From: Oscillospiraceae bacterium
Lineage (GTDB): Bacteria; Bacillota; Clostridia; Oscillospirales; UBA929
Assembly: GCA_009780275.1 (NCBI GenBank)
Contig: WRAI01000001.1
Span: forward strand, 62,001 to 126,000
Length of the DNA stretch: 64,000 bases
Direction of reading: 5' to 3'
The translations under genes and the position numbers were made by a program. The notes under the pieces are model-generated. The model searched no databases. It saw only the letters and a program-made list of their open reading frames with translations, and was not told where the DNA came from. Below, piece by piece: positions 35,201 through 43,333 of this stretch; within the stretch, counting starts at the first letter, position 1; each line of letters starts with the position of its first letter.

Positions 35201-37128
35201 CCGACTATTATCGCGGTGTTATGGGCAACAACCCCGGCGACGCCGGCTTCTTGCAACTCGGCGCAAATTCCGGCAGCATCGCCCTATTCGGGTTCAGTAC
35301 GACAGTTGTCTACGACAATGTCTTCGTGCGCGTGCCTGCAAATGTTGAGCCCGAAGAAACGCCGAACATTTCGATTAACTTCCCCGGTGAATTTTTGACG
35401 GGCTTTGCGACAACTAACTATACCATCAATGGCGTTGCTGTCGATTTTTCCGCCGGTGGCGTAATAACCAACTCGACGGCAATTGATCCCGCATGGTTTG
35501 GCACAACGCTGAGCATCGTCCGTGTAGGTGACGGTGAAGACACCTCTGATAGCAAGCCGCAAATGCTCTTTGTTCCCGCCCGCCCCGCCGCGCCGACGGG
35601 CCTGACGGCTGTGGCAACAAGCTCAGCGACGATAAATGACGGCCGCATCACCGGCGTCACCACTGCGATGGAATTTAGCACCGACGGCGGCGACACTTGG
35701 ACTAACGCAACAGGCATCGAAATCACCGGCTTGGCGCCCGGTGCTGTGCGGGTACGTGTTCGCGGTACGGCAACAGGCTTTGCCGGCCTGGCGGCAATGT
35801 TGACCATCGAGGTCGGCGCGATCGACACCTGGGCTGAAGCTGAAGACACACCAAACAGCTGGGCCATTCCCGATATGATTCGTGCCCGTCAGCACGGCAT
35901 CGTCGGTGACGCGTTGCCGCAAGGCGTTCTCTACCGTCAAGGCGCACCGCGCTGGTACATCGCCGAATTGCTGGCCAGCTACATGGTTGTCTATACAGGC
36001 TTGCCAACCATTAACGACGTTGTAAGTGACTGGAAAGACAGAACCGGCGCCGATATTACCCCGACCCCCGGCCCGTTCTTCCCCGATATCCCGGAAACCC
36101 ACCCGCTGTTCGATGAAATCCAAGCCTTGGCGATCATGGGCATCCTGCAAGGCGGCGAATTCGGCGGCGTATTTGGCTTCGGACCCGATTACACCTTGAC
36201 GCGCGCACAAGCCGCTGTTGGCTTGGCACGTATGATGGAAGTGTTGGGCTATACCACCATAGGTTTCCCGCCGGCGATCGATTTTGCCGATTGGCATATT
36301 GGCGGCGGAGGGGGCGGCATCCAGTCTTGGGCGCGTGACGCCGTGGCATTCTTATACTACCACGAAGTCATGCTCAGCACGGCCACTACCGGCACCCCGC
36401 CCGGCGACCCGCTCTTCATCTTCAACCCCAACTTCGAGTTCCACACCCAACAACTGCTCACCGGCATGGTGCGCATGTTGCTGGAAACCGATTGGAGAAA
36501 TCCGCCGACTCCGCCCGAGGGCGTCGTTCTGTTCGACTTGTTTGATTTGCCGACCAGTGGCTGGGTCATCACTGATGCAGGTGGCGGCACAGCTCAAGTC
36601 ACCAACGTTGGCGGTGCATACACTTTTGTCAACAGCGGTGGTGGTCGGCCAAACGCACTCTTTGAGTTTGATGCCGAAATGGCCGAGACAATGACTTGGC
36701 CGCGTGAAATGTGGCCGTACATCACACTGCACTTTGACATTGAAGTGGCAAGTGAAGCAGCCATTTTGACATACGACTGGGACACATACTCTGTCTACAG
36801 CATCTTTGTCAACGGCGCGTTTGTTGACTTGTTGCCCGACTTCTCCAACTGGCAAAATTACTTCAGCAATGCGGGCGACCTCTTGTCAGGCCACTATACC
36901 GGCACACGGACGCTGCATCAGCTGCTCAACAGCCGTTTTGCAACCCTTCCCACTAATGAACCCGATGTCTTTCACTTTGAGTGGATTGACTTTGTAGAAG
37001 ACACCTTTGTCTTCGCCGGCATGCAGTTCTGGCCAGTCGGCGGCAACATAACAGTGCGCGAATTTCGCCTCACCATGCCGTTCGATATGTTTGCGCCGGT
37101 ATCAATGATTAATTTACCCTTGGCATAG
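32272..37128 (+). CDS. Large exported phosphodiester glycosidase-like / SLH-domain protein
   Basis: 1618 residues. A Sec signal peptide (about 1-34) is followed by a NAGPA-type phosphodiester glycosidase domain (about 80-450; VWNFDGGGSSTMTIGN near 408 is the signature). Next comes a beta-rich region with VDGAYVGTFDVGETVSLEV-type modules, a concanavalin-like domain (near 820-1020; LINEDFEGLTELPEDWW), and a fibronectin-like stretch. SLH-type repeats follow near 1193-1403 (SWAIPDMIRARQHGIV, HPLFDEIQALAIMGILQG, TRAQAAVGLARMM), then a C-terminal beta domain. The SLH repeats imply cell-wall attachment; the glycosidase domain implies action on phosphodiester-linked glycans such as wall polymers. GAGGAGG precedes the ATG. 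Confidence 0.85.
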   Translation: MAKYRKSCKRTASFLLALAMLFTLVPVFGANAAQAQTGTPSTPENVNDIPGITHTQIANSGVGSDLRFNVLEIAPNAPVRVLAGLPRYGQVEGFRTVGQMATSYGEAGYDVVAAMNTGLFGLGVPAGTQVASQGAFIRDGILMRNWGPGGTSEYVGAEQYLLGWKADGTFVYGLNPFHTMNLSVNGGAPRTFTGLNTGRGDFQGNPPPWSDLILWTEHFAPEAVTPAARLAGARDVYLEVLSGRMAFGETLTMRVVQAAHDGVNNAVIAPDHARLVARNAADVAFLNGLNVGDIVTINHTVTNRSTNTPDPRINHITFPAMPNFTCTVDWTEVVEAVPAALWVHRDGIDHNITQGQSGGLVWNSYRPRTVFGVTADGTQLWAVASGNSSGMSIPQARQQLVDRGAVNVWNFDGGGSSTMTIGNTLVTFAAGMSGGVPSTFQRSIANGMVLVRDNQPPITGSYAVTVDGAYVGTFDVGETVSLEVLRAGFSIRAVGGLAGITPTIDGTDLVFTMPDRAVDITLVVVSVPRAGGRVGSFLNQAGPTNEVHIGPWVSGVGTPVAPGGSTLTGMAGNPLVMNITAADAGVHPQLRRQFWHLTTAGSLNTAGAGAFVNQNLRADEHYISYRVVATMPFNIRVHAHQPGYRGVGESWRSVLGTGTTSGFAPADTHEGKISLADIIAFNANLADSNIAVVNGFEIWGDQNYAGGGNISVEKFDWYYAPPAYGIILGDRMGFVDPDTLDGLLTPAADFTVGQTIVIELDVGGLAGVSIPALGGINYSLFAAGGRFFASFAMPDDNLELDVVGGERDYVYLINEDFEGLTELPEDWWLANAASDLAVNVQDGTLTLDNGAVSGHTLIMLPVDVWDFDLGYTATSAGRHDTRLRVQDDMLRGGHNHYGLATVILPGNPNANVIVGLPRFTDENIMRDDTQFQTGNWPAENRPGPFAAASTHDWLYRVRGTQLTIYKDGAYFVSMDITDYYRGVMGNNPGDAGFLQLGANSGSIALFGFSTTVVYDNVFVRVPANVEPEETPNISINFPGEFLTGFATTNYTINGVAVDFSAGGVITNSTAIDPAWFGTTLSIVRVGDGEDTSDSKPQMLFVPARPAAPTGLTAVATSSATINDGRITGVTTAMEFSTDGGDTWTNATGIEITGLAPGAVRVRVRGTATGFAGLAAMLTIEVGAIDTWAEAEDTPNSWAIPDMIRARQHGIVGDALPQGVLYRQGAPRWYIAELLASYMVVYTGLPTINDVVSDWKDRTGADITPTPGPFFPDIPETHPLFDEIQALAIMGILQGGEFGGVFGFGPDYTLTRAQAAVGLARMMEVLGYTTIGFPPAIDFADWHIGGGGGGIQSWARDAVAFLYYHEVMLSTATTGTPPGDPLFIFNPNFEFHTQQLLTGMVRMLLETDWRNPPTPPEGVVLFDLFDLPTSGWVITDAGGGTAQVTNVGGAYTFVNSGGGRPNALFEFDAEMAETMTWPREMWPYITLHFDIEVASEAAILTYDWDTYSVYSIFVNGAFVDLLPDFSNWQNYFSNAGDLLSGHYTGTRTLHQLLNSRFATLPTNEPDVFHFEWIDFVEDTFVFAGMQFWPVGGNITVREFRLTMPFDMFAPVSMINLPLA

Positions 37129-37148
37129 TAAACCAACTAAATATTTCC

Positions 37149-37179
37149 AAAGCCCCGCACCTTATCGTGCGGGGCTTTT
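37149..37179 (+). terminator. Rho-independent terminator after the SLH protein
   Basis: AAAGCCCCGCAC, loop CTTATC, GTGCGGGGCTTT, then TT: a 12-bp GC-rich stem. Confidence 0.92.
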
Positions 37180-37351
37180 CGTGATTTTATCGCCAATTGA
37201 TAGGGTGTTTTACAGGCATTTGTCAGGTATTTTGCAGGGCGTCGTAAGGAAAACGAGGCATTTTGCGGGCAAGGGCACCCGGGTTCTCTTGATAAAATGG
37301 CCAGTCGGTGCAGCCAAGCGAATGATTTCCCCGAGCTGCGCACGACATATC

Positions 37352-37406
37352 TCAACCACAACATATAGTGTTATGTCAACTTTGTGCATCAGTCAACCAC
37401 AACATA
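37352..37406 (+). repeat. Two direct repeats TCAACCACAACATA
   Basis: Identical 14-mers at 37352-37365 and 37393-37406, 41 bases start to start (about four helical turns), roughly 110-190 bases upstream of the mraZ -10 box. Possibly activator or repressor sites. Confidence 0.7.
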
Positions 37407-37516
37407 CAGGTTGTCAAAAGCGAAAAACAGAACATAAGTATCGAACAAAAATGCGCCAAAAACTCGTAATCAAGCTATATTTCTGCAGAAAAAGCAATCA
37501 ATTTACTAAAAAGGGC

Positions 37517-37545
37517 TTGCAATTTACGGCGCGATAGAGTATACT
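37517..37545 (+). promoter_or_regulatory. Sigma-A promoter of the division cluster
   Basis: TTGCAA (37517-37522), 17 bases, TATACT (37540-37545), 86 bases before mraZ. Confidence 0.82.
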
Positions 37546-37557
37546 GTGACCATATAG

Positions 37558-37582
37558 TGGGATAGTGTGGGGAAGTATCCCA
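37558..37582 (+). promoter_or_regulatory. MraZ-type operator
   Basis: TGGGA (37558) and TGGGG (37568) with exact 10-base periodicity, then an inverted TCCCA (37578). Repeats of TGGG at 10-base spacing are the known binding sites of MraZ, so autoregulation of the cluster is likely. Confidence 0.7.
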
Positions 37583-37630
37583 TATGTGGAATTCGCCGGA
37601 TACGAGACGTAACAAGGAGGTGGGCATAAT

Positions 37631-38047
37631 ATGACCGGTAAGTATAATCATAGCATTGACAGTAAGAGCCGTATGTCGCTGCCCGCCAAACTGCGTGAAG
37701 AGTTGGGCGATAGTGTGTATTTGGTTAAGGGCAACGACAAGTGCTTGACAGTTTATTCACTCGAACATTGGGCAGCATTTGAAGCCAAACTAAAAAGTGA
37801 AATAGGTTCTCAGGCGCGGAAGTTACAGCGTGCTATCTGTGCCAGCGCCGTCCGCTGCGATGTCGATGCACAGGGCCGGATCGTTCTCCCCCAGGAGTTG
37901 CGTGCCTATGCCGGGCTTGAACAAGAAGCTGTCATCGTTGGTGTCATCGATCGGGCTGAGCTGTGGCAACCTGACAGATGGCAAGCTTTCGATGAAGAGT
38001 TTACCGCCGATGACCTGGCAAACGCCATGGATGAATATGGCTTCTAA
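37631..38047 (+). CDS. mraZ: Transcriptional regulator MraZ
   Basis: A 138-residue DNA-binding protein with two AbrB-like SpoVT/MraZ folds: GKYNHSIDSKSRMSLPAKLRE (2-22) and RCDVDAQGRIVLPQELRAYA (about 77-96). MraZ forms ring-shaped oligomers that bind repeats in its own promoter and usually repress the division/cell-wall cluster. TGGGN repeats lie upstream. The strong AAGGAGGTGGG ribosome site fixes the start at 37631. The end overlaps rsmH. Confidence 0.96.
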   Translation: MTGKYNHSIDSKSRMSLPAKLREELGDSVYLVKGNDKCLTVYSLEHWAAFEAKLKSEIGSQARKLQRAICASAVRCDVDAQGRIVLPQELRAYAGLEQEAVIVGVIDRAELWQPDRWQAFDEEFTADDLANAMDEYGF

Positions 38048-38954
38048 TTTTCATCTGCCCGTCATGCTCAACGAGTGCTTGGACGCGTTAGCAATTAGGC
38101 AAGACGGCGTTTATCTTGACGCGACGTTAGGGCGCGGCGGACACAGCGCGGCCATCGCACAGCGTGGCGGCAAAGTCATCGCCATTGACCGAGATGCTGA
38201 AGCCATTGCCTATGCGCAGGCACACTATCCCGAGATCACTGTTCTGCGCGGCAATTACGCGCAAATGGATGTCTTGCTCAGTCGGCTTGGCATTACAAAA
38301 CTGGACGGCATTTTATATGACTTAGGCGTATCGTCGCCGCAGATAGATCAAGCCGAACGCGGTTTCTCTTATATGAAAGATGCGCGTTTAGATATGCGCA
38401 TGGACATCGCACAATCGCTGACCGCATACGATGTCGTCAATCGATTTTCCGTCGCTGAGCTGATGTGCATCCTGCGCGACTACGGCGAAGAACGATACAG
38501 TTTTCAAATCGCCAATGCTATCGCGCGGCAGCGCGGCATTGCCCCCATTGAAACGACGTTGCAGCTCGTCGAAATCATCAAGCAAGCCATGCCGCCCAAA
38601 GCCCGCCGTGAGGCGCAACATCCCGCCATGCGTGTGTTTCAAGCGTTGCGCATATCCGTGAATGATGAACTGACATCATTGCAAGACAGCCTGTACAAGG
38701 CCATCGCGTTGCTCAACCCAAATGGACGCCTGGCTGTTATAAGTTTCCACTCCCTTGAAGATCGAATCGTTAAGACCACCATGAAGTCACAATCGTTGAC
38801 CTGTGTCTGCCCTCCCAAAAGCCCTATATGTCAATGTAATCATGCACCGACCTTGCGGCTGATTTCAAAAAGGGCCATTACGGCGCCCCCTGATGAATGC
38901 ATTGCCAACTCCCGCGCCAAAAGCGCAAAGCTCAGAGTTGCAGAAAAGATATAA
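38037..38954 (+). CDS. rsmH: 16S rRNA (cytosine1402-N4)-methyltransferase
   Basis: Methylates C1402 of 16S rRNA. The 305-residue protein has NFHLPVMLNECLDALAI, the SAM loop YLDATLGRGGHSAAIA (about 26-41), DGILYDLGVSSPQID, FSYMKDARLDMRMD, HPAMRVFQALRISVNDEL and SFHSLEDRIVK, all RsmH signatures. The start is uncertain between ATG 38031 and 38037; both lie within mraZ, so translation is probably coupled. Order and overlap are standard for the cluster. Confidence 0.95.
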   Translation: MASNFHLPVMLNECLDALAIRQDGVYLDATLGRGGHSAAIAQRGGKVIAIDRDAEAIAYAQAHYPEITVLRGNYAQMDVLLSRLGITKLDGILYDLGVSSPQIDQAERGFSYMKDARLDMRMDIAQSLTAYDVVNRFSVAELMCILRDYGEERYSFQIANAIARQRGIAPIETTLQLVEIIKQAMPPKARREAQHPAMRVFQALRISVNDELTSLQDSLYKAIALLNPNGRLAVISFHSLEDRIVKTTMKSQSLTCVCPPKSPICQCNHAPTLRLISKRAITAPPDECIANSRAKSAKLRVAEKI

Positions 38955-39000
38955 AAACAAATTCATGTCTCTTCTTAACTAAATGAAAGGAGCCCTCACT

Positions 39001-39477
39001 ATGCCAACACCACAAATCGCGCCTGATTATTCCCGTTTTGAGCGACGACAAATCGTTGTAGAGCCGGAAGTGCCATTGGAATTGCTCGAAGAAGAGCAAG
39101 CATTACAGGCACCGAAAAAGATTATAGAAAAGACCCGCATACCATACAAAGTGTTGGCGGCATTTGCTGTTGTCGCGGCATTGCTAGTCGCTGTCATTTT
39201 CAGTTACAATCGCATGTGGACGGTCAATGCTGAAAATCTACGACTTGAACGTGCCTTGCAAGCACTGCAAATGGAGGAACAAGCCTTGCTGCAAGAATTT
39301 GCCGGTGGGCTGACAATACATGAAATTACTGCTGAGGCGCGCGGAATCGGCATGTTGCCGCCTGCGCCCGACCAGGTTGTGCATGTCAACCTAGGCGGCC
39401 AAGATCGCGCAGTAGTTTATACACAAGAGGGATTCTTGGAACGCATTTGGAATTGGGTCACGGGATTATTCGGCTAG
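39001..39477 (+). CDS. ftsL: FtsL-like division protein
   Basis: A 158-residue single-pass protein in the conserved ftsL position between rsmH and the transpeptidase. It has a charged cytosolic N-terminus (1-49), a membrane helix (about 50-68; VLAAFAVVAALLVAVIF), and an external coiled coil (NAENLRLERALQALQMEEQ), followed by a TIHEITAEARGIGMLPP segment matching the FtsL/DivIC juxtamembrane pattern. Sequence identity to known FtsL is low, so the call rests on position and topology. AAAGGAG precedes the ATG at 39001. Confidence 0.75.
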   Translation: MPTPQIAPDYSRFERRQIVVEPEVPLELLEEEQALQAPKKIIEKTRIPYKVLAAFAVVAALLVAVIFSYNRMWTVNAENLRLERALQALQMEEQALLQEFAGGLTIHEITAEARGIGMLPPAPDQVVHVNLGGQDRAVVYTQEGFLERIWNWVTGLFG

Positions 39478-39593
39478 TTCTATCATACAACGCCGGGAAA
39501 TAAGATTGTAATGCTGGGTAGAGGGTGCTATGAAGCGGCTACCGCGCTGCGCCCATTTGCATTTTTTACAACGACAACAGGAGGAAGATGACG

Positions 39594-41882
39594 ATGGAAA
39601 ACATTAACACTAAACGTGCACGGCGAAAAATTGATAAACGCATTTGGGTCATTGCCGTGTTGTTTAGTTTTGTCGTTTTCATCTTCCCTGTTGCACAATT
39701 GTATCATATTCAGATTGTGCAGCATGACCACTTTACGCAACTGGCACAGAACCAGCAGACGAGCAATACCGTCATTCATCCCAATCGTGGCAGAATTCTT
39801 GACCGTAATGGTGTCGTGTTGGCACAAAGCATCAGTGTTGAAACAGTGGTTATCAATCCGTCGCAAATTCGAGCGACCCAAACGCGTACGGTTGATGAGA
39901 CGCGTGCGCTTGTGGCACAAGGGCTGTCGGAAATTCTCGACAATGTAAGTGAACAGTGGATTTATGCACGTGCTGAGCGCAGCTTTTCCGGAAACGAGTA
40001 TATTGCGCGGCGCGTTGACCGTGAGGTTGCCGGCAGCGTACGGGAGTTTACCCGTGAAAATCGATTGGGCGACATTATTCACTTGATTCCTGACACCAAG
40101 CGCGTATACCCGCTCAACGATGTTGCTTCACACATCGTCGGCTTTACCGGTTTTGAAAACACGGGTCTGCATGGCGTTGAAATGCGTTTTGATTCATTCT
40201 TGAGCGGTGTACCGGGTCAAATTGTCAACGTGCAGGACGCATCGGGCAATGTTGTGCCTTTTCAGTTTGAACGTTACATCGACGCGAGCGATGGCAATGA
40301 TGTTGTGCTGACCATTGATTCTTCAATTCAATATTTCCTTGAAAATGCCTTGCGCGAGGCTGTTGAAGTTAATCATGTTCAACAACGTGCCCAAGGCATT
40401 GTTTACAATGTACAAACAGGCGAAATTCTTGCCATGGCAACCATGGGGAATTTCGATCTCAACGAACCGTTTGCCTTGACCGATTCCGCTGCATTGACTC
40501 AACTCGAAACGTTGGAAGGCGAAGAACGAGACGCCTTCCTGTATCAGCAACGTAACGAAATGTGGCGATTGAAATCGGTGAACGATATTTATGAGCCCGG
40601 CTCGGTGTTTAAGGTCATTACAGCAGCCATTGGGCTGGAAGTGGGTGCTGTGCGTCCTGAGGATATGTTCAATTGCACAGGCAGCTTGAAAGTACAGGGC
40701 TGGGATTATCCCATTGGTTGTGTGCGGCGGCACGGGCACGGGTCGCTGAACTTTATAGAAGGCATGCATATGTCGTGCAATCCCGTCTTTATGCAGGTGG
40801 GGCAACGCATTGGCGGTGAAGTGTTTTATGAGTACCTCGAAGCCTTTGGGCTACTGTCGCGCACAGGTATTGACCTACCGGGCGAGGCCAACAGCTACGT
40901 CATGAGCCGTGAACGTATGCGCACGCCGCTGGATGTTTCGATGACATCGTTTGGGCAGAGCAATCTGTTTACACCGCTGCAGGTTATGACTTCTGTCGGC
41001 GCAGTCGCGAATGGTGGAAGGTTGATGCGTCCGTTTGTTGTGCGTGAGGTGCGCGATAGTGAGGGGCAGTTGATTGAAAGTTTTGAGCCGTACATGGTGC
41101 GGCAAGTCATCAGTGAGGAGACCTCGCGTATCGTCAATGAAATGTTAGAAGGCGCAGTCACGGACGGCACAGGGCGCAACGGCGCAGTAGCAGGCTTTCG
41201 TGTGGCGGGCAAGACCGGTACATCAGAGAAAATCAACCCCGAGACCGGTGCGCGTTGGGACGCATCATACGGTAAATATATTGTGTCATTTTTGTCATAT
41301 GCGCCAGCTGATAATCCCAAAATCGCGGTGTTGATTACTTTAGATGAGCCCATGCCACCCGGACAGCCCAATAATTTCCGCACCGGTGGCCGCATGGCGG
41401 CACCAGCCGCACGGCGTGTATTAGAGCAAGCCTTGCCCCATTTAGGTGTTGAGCGGCAGTATGCTGATGCCGACAGAGAAATGATGAATGTCAACATACC
41501 AAATGTGATGAATTTATCGGCAGAAGAGGCGCGGCGTACATTGCAAGGACGACACTTGAGTGCTCGTACCGAGGGTGATGGCAGCATGGTTACAGGGCAG
41601 CGGCCTGCGGCGGGCGCGACGGTGCTGAGCGGCACAGAAGTCATTCTTTACATGGGCGTGCCCGTACCCGACGCGATGGTCGATGTGCCTGACGTAATCG
41701 GCATGAGTCAATCCGACGCGCGAGCAGCACTGGAAAATGTGGGGCTGTTCATTCGCTTTGCCGGAACAGTAGGTGCCAGTAGTGGTCGTGTAATTGCTGA
41801 ACAACAGTCGAACCCCGCAGGCGAGCAAGTGCCCAAAGGCAGAGTCATTGAAGTGACGTTTTTTGATGATATAATGTATTGA
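39594..41882 (+). CDS. pbpB: Division penicillin-binding protein 2 (FtsI/SpoVD type) with two PASTA domains
   Basis: A septal peptidoglycan transpeptidase, about 762 residues: N-terminal membrane helix (about 16-36), the dimerisation domain starting HPNRGRILDRNGVVLA, and the transpeptidase domain with EPGSVFKVIT (SxxK, Ser near 337), MSCNP (SxN near 394) and AGKTGTSEK (KTG near 541). Two PASTA domains follow (NIPNVMNLSAEEARRTL, DVPDVIGMSQSDARAAL). Clostridial SpoVD and PbpB proteins have the same plan. GGAGG sits 3 bases before the ATG at 39588 and 9 before the ATG at 39594; the latter is chosen. Confidence 0.93.
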   Translation: MENINTKRARRKIDKRIWVIAVLFSFVVFIFPVAQLYHIQIVQHDHFTQLAQNQQTSNTVIHPNRGRILDRNGVVLAQSISVETVVINPSQIRATQTRTVDETRALVAQGLSEILDNVSEQWIYARAERSFSGNEYIARRVDREVAGSVREFTRENRLGDIIHLIPDTKRVYPLNDVASHIVGFTGFENTGLHGVEMRFDSFLSGVPGQIVNVQDASGNVVPFQFERYIDASDGNDVVLTIDSSIQYFLENALREAVEVNHVQQRAQGIVYNVQTGEILAMATMGNFDLNEPFALTDSAALTQLETLEGEERDAFLYQQRNEMWRLKSVNDIYEPGSVFKVITAAIGLEVGAVRPEDMFNCTGSLKVQGWDYPIGCVRRHGHGSLNFIEGMHMSCNPVFMQVGQRIGGEVFYEYLEAFGLLSRTGIDLPGEANSYVMSRERMRTPLDVSMTSFGQSNLFTPLQVMTSVGAVANGGRLMRPFVVREVRDSEGQLIESFEPYMVRQVISEETSRIVNEMLEGAVTDGTGRNGAVAGFRVAGKTGTSEKINPETGARWDASYGKYIVSFLSYAPADNPKIAVLITLDEPMPPGQPNNFRTGGRMAAPAARRVLEQALPHLGVERQYADADREMMNVNIPNVMNLSAEEARRTLQGRHLSARTEGDGSMVTGQRPAAGATVLSGTEVILYMGVPVPDAMVDVPDVIGMSQSDARAALENVGLFIRFAGTVGASSGRVIAEQQSNPAGEQVPKGRVIEVTFFDDIMY

Positions 41883-41887
41883 TACAA

Positions 41888-41915
41888 AGTCGCCGTACAT
41901 AAGGCGTGACAGGAG
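41888..41915 (+). repeat. Dispersed AGGCGTGACAG repeat, copy 3
   Basis: AGTCGCCGTACATAAGGCGTGACAG, partly degenerate on the left, ending in AGGAG that serves as the murE ribosome site. Confidence 0.6.
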
Positions 41916-41920
41916 AAAAT

Positions 41921-43333
41921 ATGCAACTATCCCAGCTCATCTCTCATAATCTTTCAACTGACTGCGACATCACTGTTGTGGTTGATGACTCACGCCGTGC
42001 CGTACCCGGCGCGCTCTTTGTTGCTGTCAAAGGTGCTGACAGCGATGGGCATGATTATATCGACGCTGCCATGCGCAACGGCTGTGTTGTCGTAGTGTGC
42101 GAACGACCGAATGACTATCCGCATATTTTGGTCGAGGATGCGCGTGCCGCATTGGTACAGATTGCTGCTAACTTTTACGGAAATCCCGCGAAACAACTGA
42201 CCATGGTAGGCGTGACCGGCACAAACGGCAAAACTTCGGTGACTAAGATTACCGCTGATTTGCTTGGTAAGCTGAGCGGTATGCCGTGCGGCCGCATTGG
42301 AACGAGTGGCGTATACATCGGCGAACAATACAGTGAAAGTGAACGTACCACGCCCGGTACATTGGAGTTGCAGGAAATCTTAGCACGCATGGTCAAAGTC
42401 GGCTGCCGATATTGCGTCATGGAAGTATCTTCTCACGCTCTCGATCAACGCCGCGTGGGCGGTTTGCAGTTTCAAACGGCAGCATTTACAAATTTAACGC
42501 AAGACCATCTCGACTACCACGGTACGATGGAGAATTATTACCAAGCCAAGCGCAAGTTGTTTGACATTTGTGATTTTGCTATAGTTAATATTGATGATGT
42601 TTACGGATTGCGTTTGTTCGGCGAAATTGGTTGCTTGAAACAGTCGATTGCTGTTGATAATGCCGACGCCGACTGGCGGGCGCAGGATGTTAAGCTCAAA
42701 AGTGATTGCGTGGAATTCGGCTATGATAATTCGGTATTTGTTTGGCACACGCCCGGGAAATTTTCGGTTTATAACGCCCTGACTGCCATTGCCATTTGTG
42801 CGCATGTTGGCTATGCGCCGAGTGATGTTGCGGCTGTCATGCAAGTATTGCACCCAACAGCCGGACGCATGGAAGCTCAGCCTTTACAGGGCGCGCAGTT
42901 TACGTGTGTTGTAGATTTTGCACATACACCTGATGCCATTGCTAATGCTTTGCGGGCAGCGCGGGGCTTTACGCGGGGAAAATTGATAGCCTTGTTCGGT
43001 TGTGGCGGTGACCGCGATGCCAAAAAGCGATCTTTAATGGCGCAAGCAGCGTGTCAAGCTGCCGATTACGTTATCATTACCAGTGATAACCCGCGCTATG
43101 AAGAGCCGATGGCAATCATTGATGATATTTTAACCGGCGCGAGCGGTGAATTTACTGTGGAGTGTGACCGACAGACGGCCATTAGACGAGCTTTGCAGAA
43201 GGCGCGGGCCGGCGATGTCGTCATGGTATTGGGCAAGGGTGACGAGAATTACTTAGACATCAAAGGCGTAAAATACCCGTATAGCGACGCGGAAGCAATC
43301 GCGGCGGCATGGGAGGCGTTACAGCATGGATAA
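41921..43333 (+). CDS. murE: UDP-MurNAc-tripeptide synthetase (meso-DAP type)
   Basis: Adds the third amino acid to UDP-MurNAc-L-Ala-D-Glu. The 470-residue ligase has the ATP loop GVTGTNGKTSVTK (near 100), TTPGTLELQEIL, MEVSSHALDQRRVGGL, LTQDHLDYHGTMENYYQAK and, near 390, TSDNPRYEEP. The DNPR motif is the determinant for meso-diaminopimelate, so the wall is inferred to be DAP type. The ATG at 41921 follows AGGAG supplied by a dispersed repeat. The 3' end overlaps mraY by 8 bases; murF is not between them. Confidence 0.95.
   Translation: MQLSQLISHNLSTDCDITVVVDDSRRAVPGALFVAVKGADSDGHDYIDAAMRNGCVVVVCERPNDYPHILVEDARAALVQIAANFYGNPAKQLTMVGVTGTNGKTSVTKITADLLGKLSGMPCGRIGTSGVYIGEQYSESERTTPGTLELQEILARMVKVGCRYCVMEVSSHALDQRRVGGLQFQTAAFTNLTQDHLDYHGTMENYYQAKRKLFDICDFAIVNIDDVYGLRLFGEIGCLKQSIAVDNADADWRAQDVKLKSDCVEFGYDNSVFVWHTPGKFSVYNALTAIAICAHVGYAPSDVAAVMQVLHPTAGRMEAQPLQGAQFTCVVDFAHTPDAIANALRAARGFTRGKLIALFGCGGDRDAKKRSLMAQAACQAADYVIITSDNPRYEEPMAIIDDILTGASGEFTVECDRQTAIRRALQKARAGDVVMVLGKGDENYLDIKGVKYPYSDAEAIAAAWEALQHG

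Larger units (their letters stand above)
37184..37630. other. 447-base regulatory region before mraZ
   Basis: No convincing gene is present. The proximal part (to about 37340) shows nothing I can assign. The middle holds two exact 14-base direct repeats. The distal part holds the mraZ promoter, an MraZ-type operator and a strong AAGGAGGTG ribosome site. Confidence 0.7.

Noticed and set aside
37181-37537. A 118-codon frame between the SLH protein and mraZ
   Set aside because: It covers the direct repeats and the -35 region of the mraZ promoter, and its product has no coherent composition.
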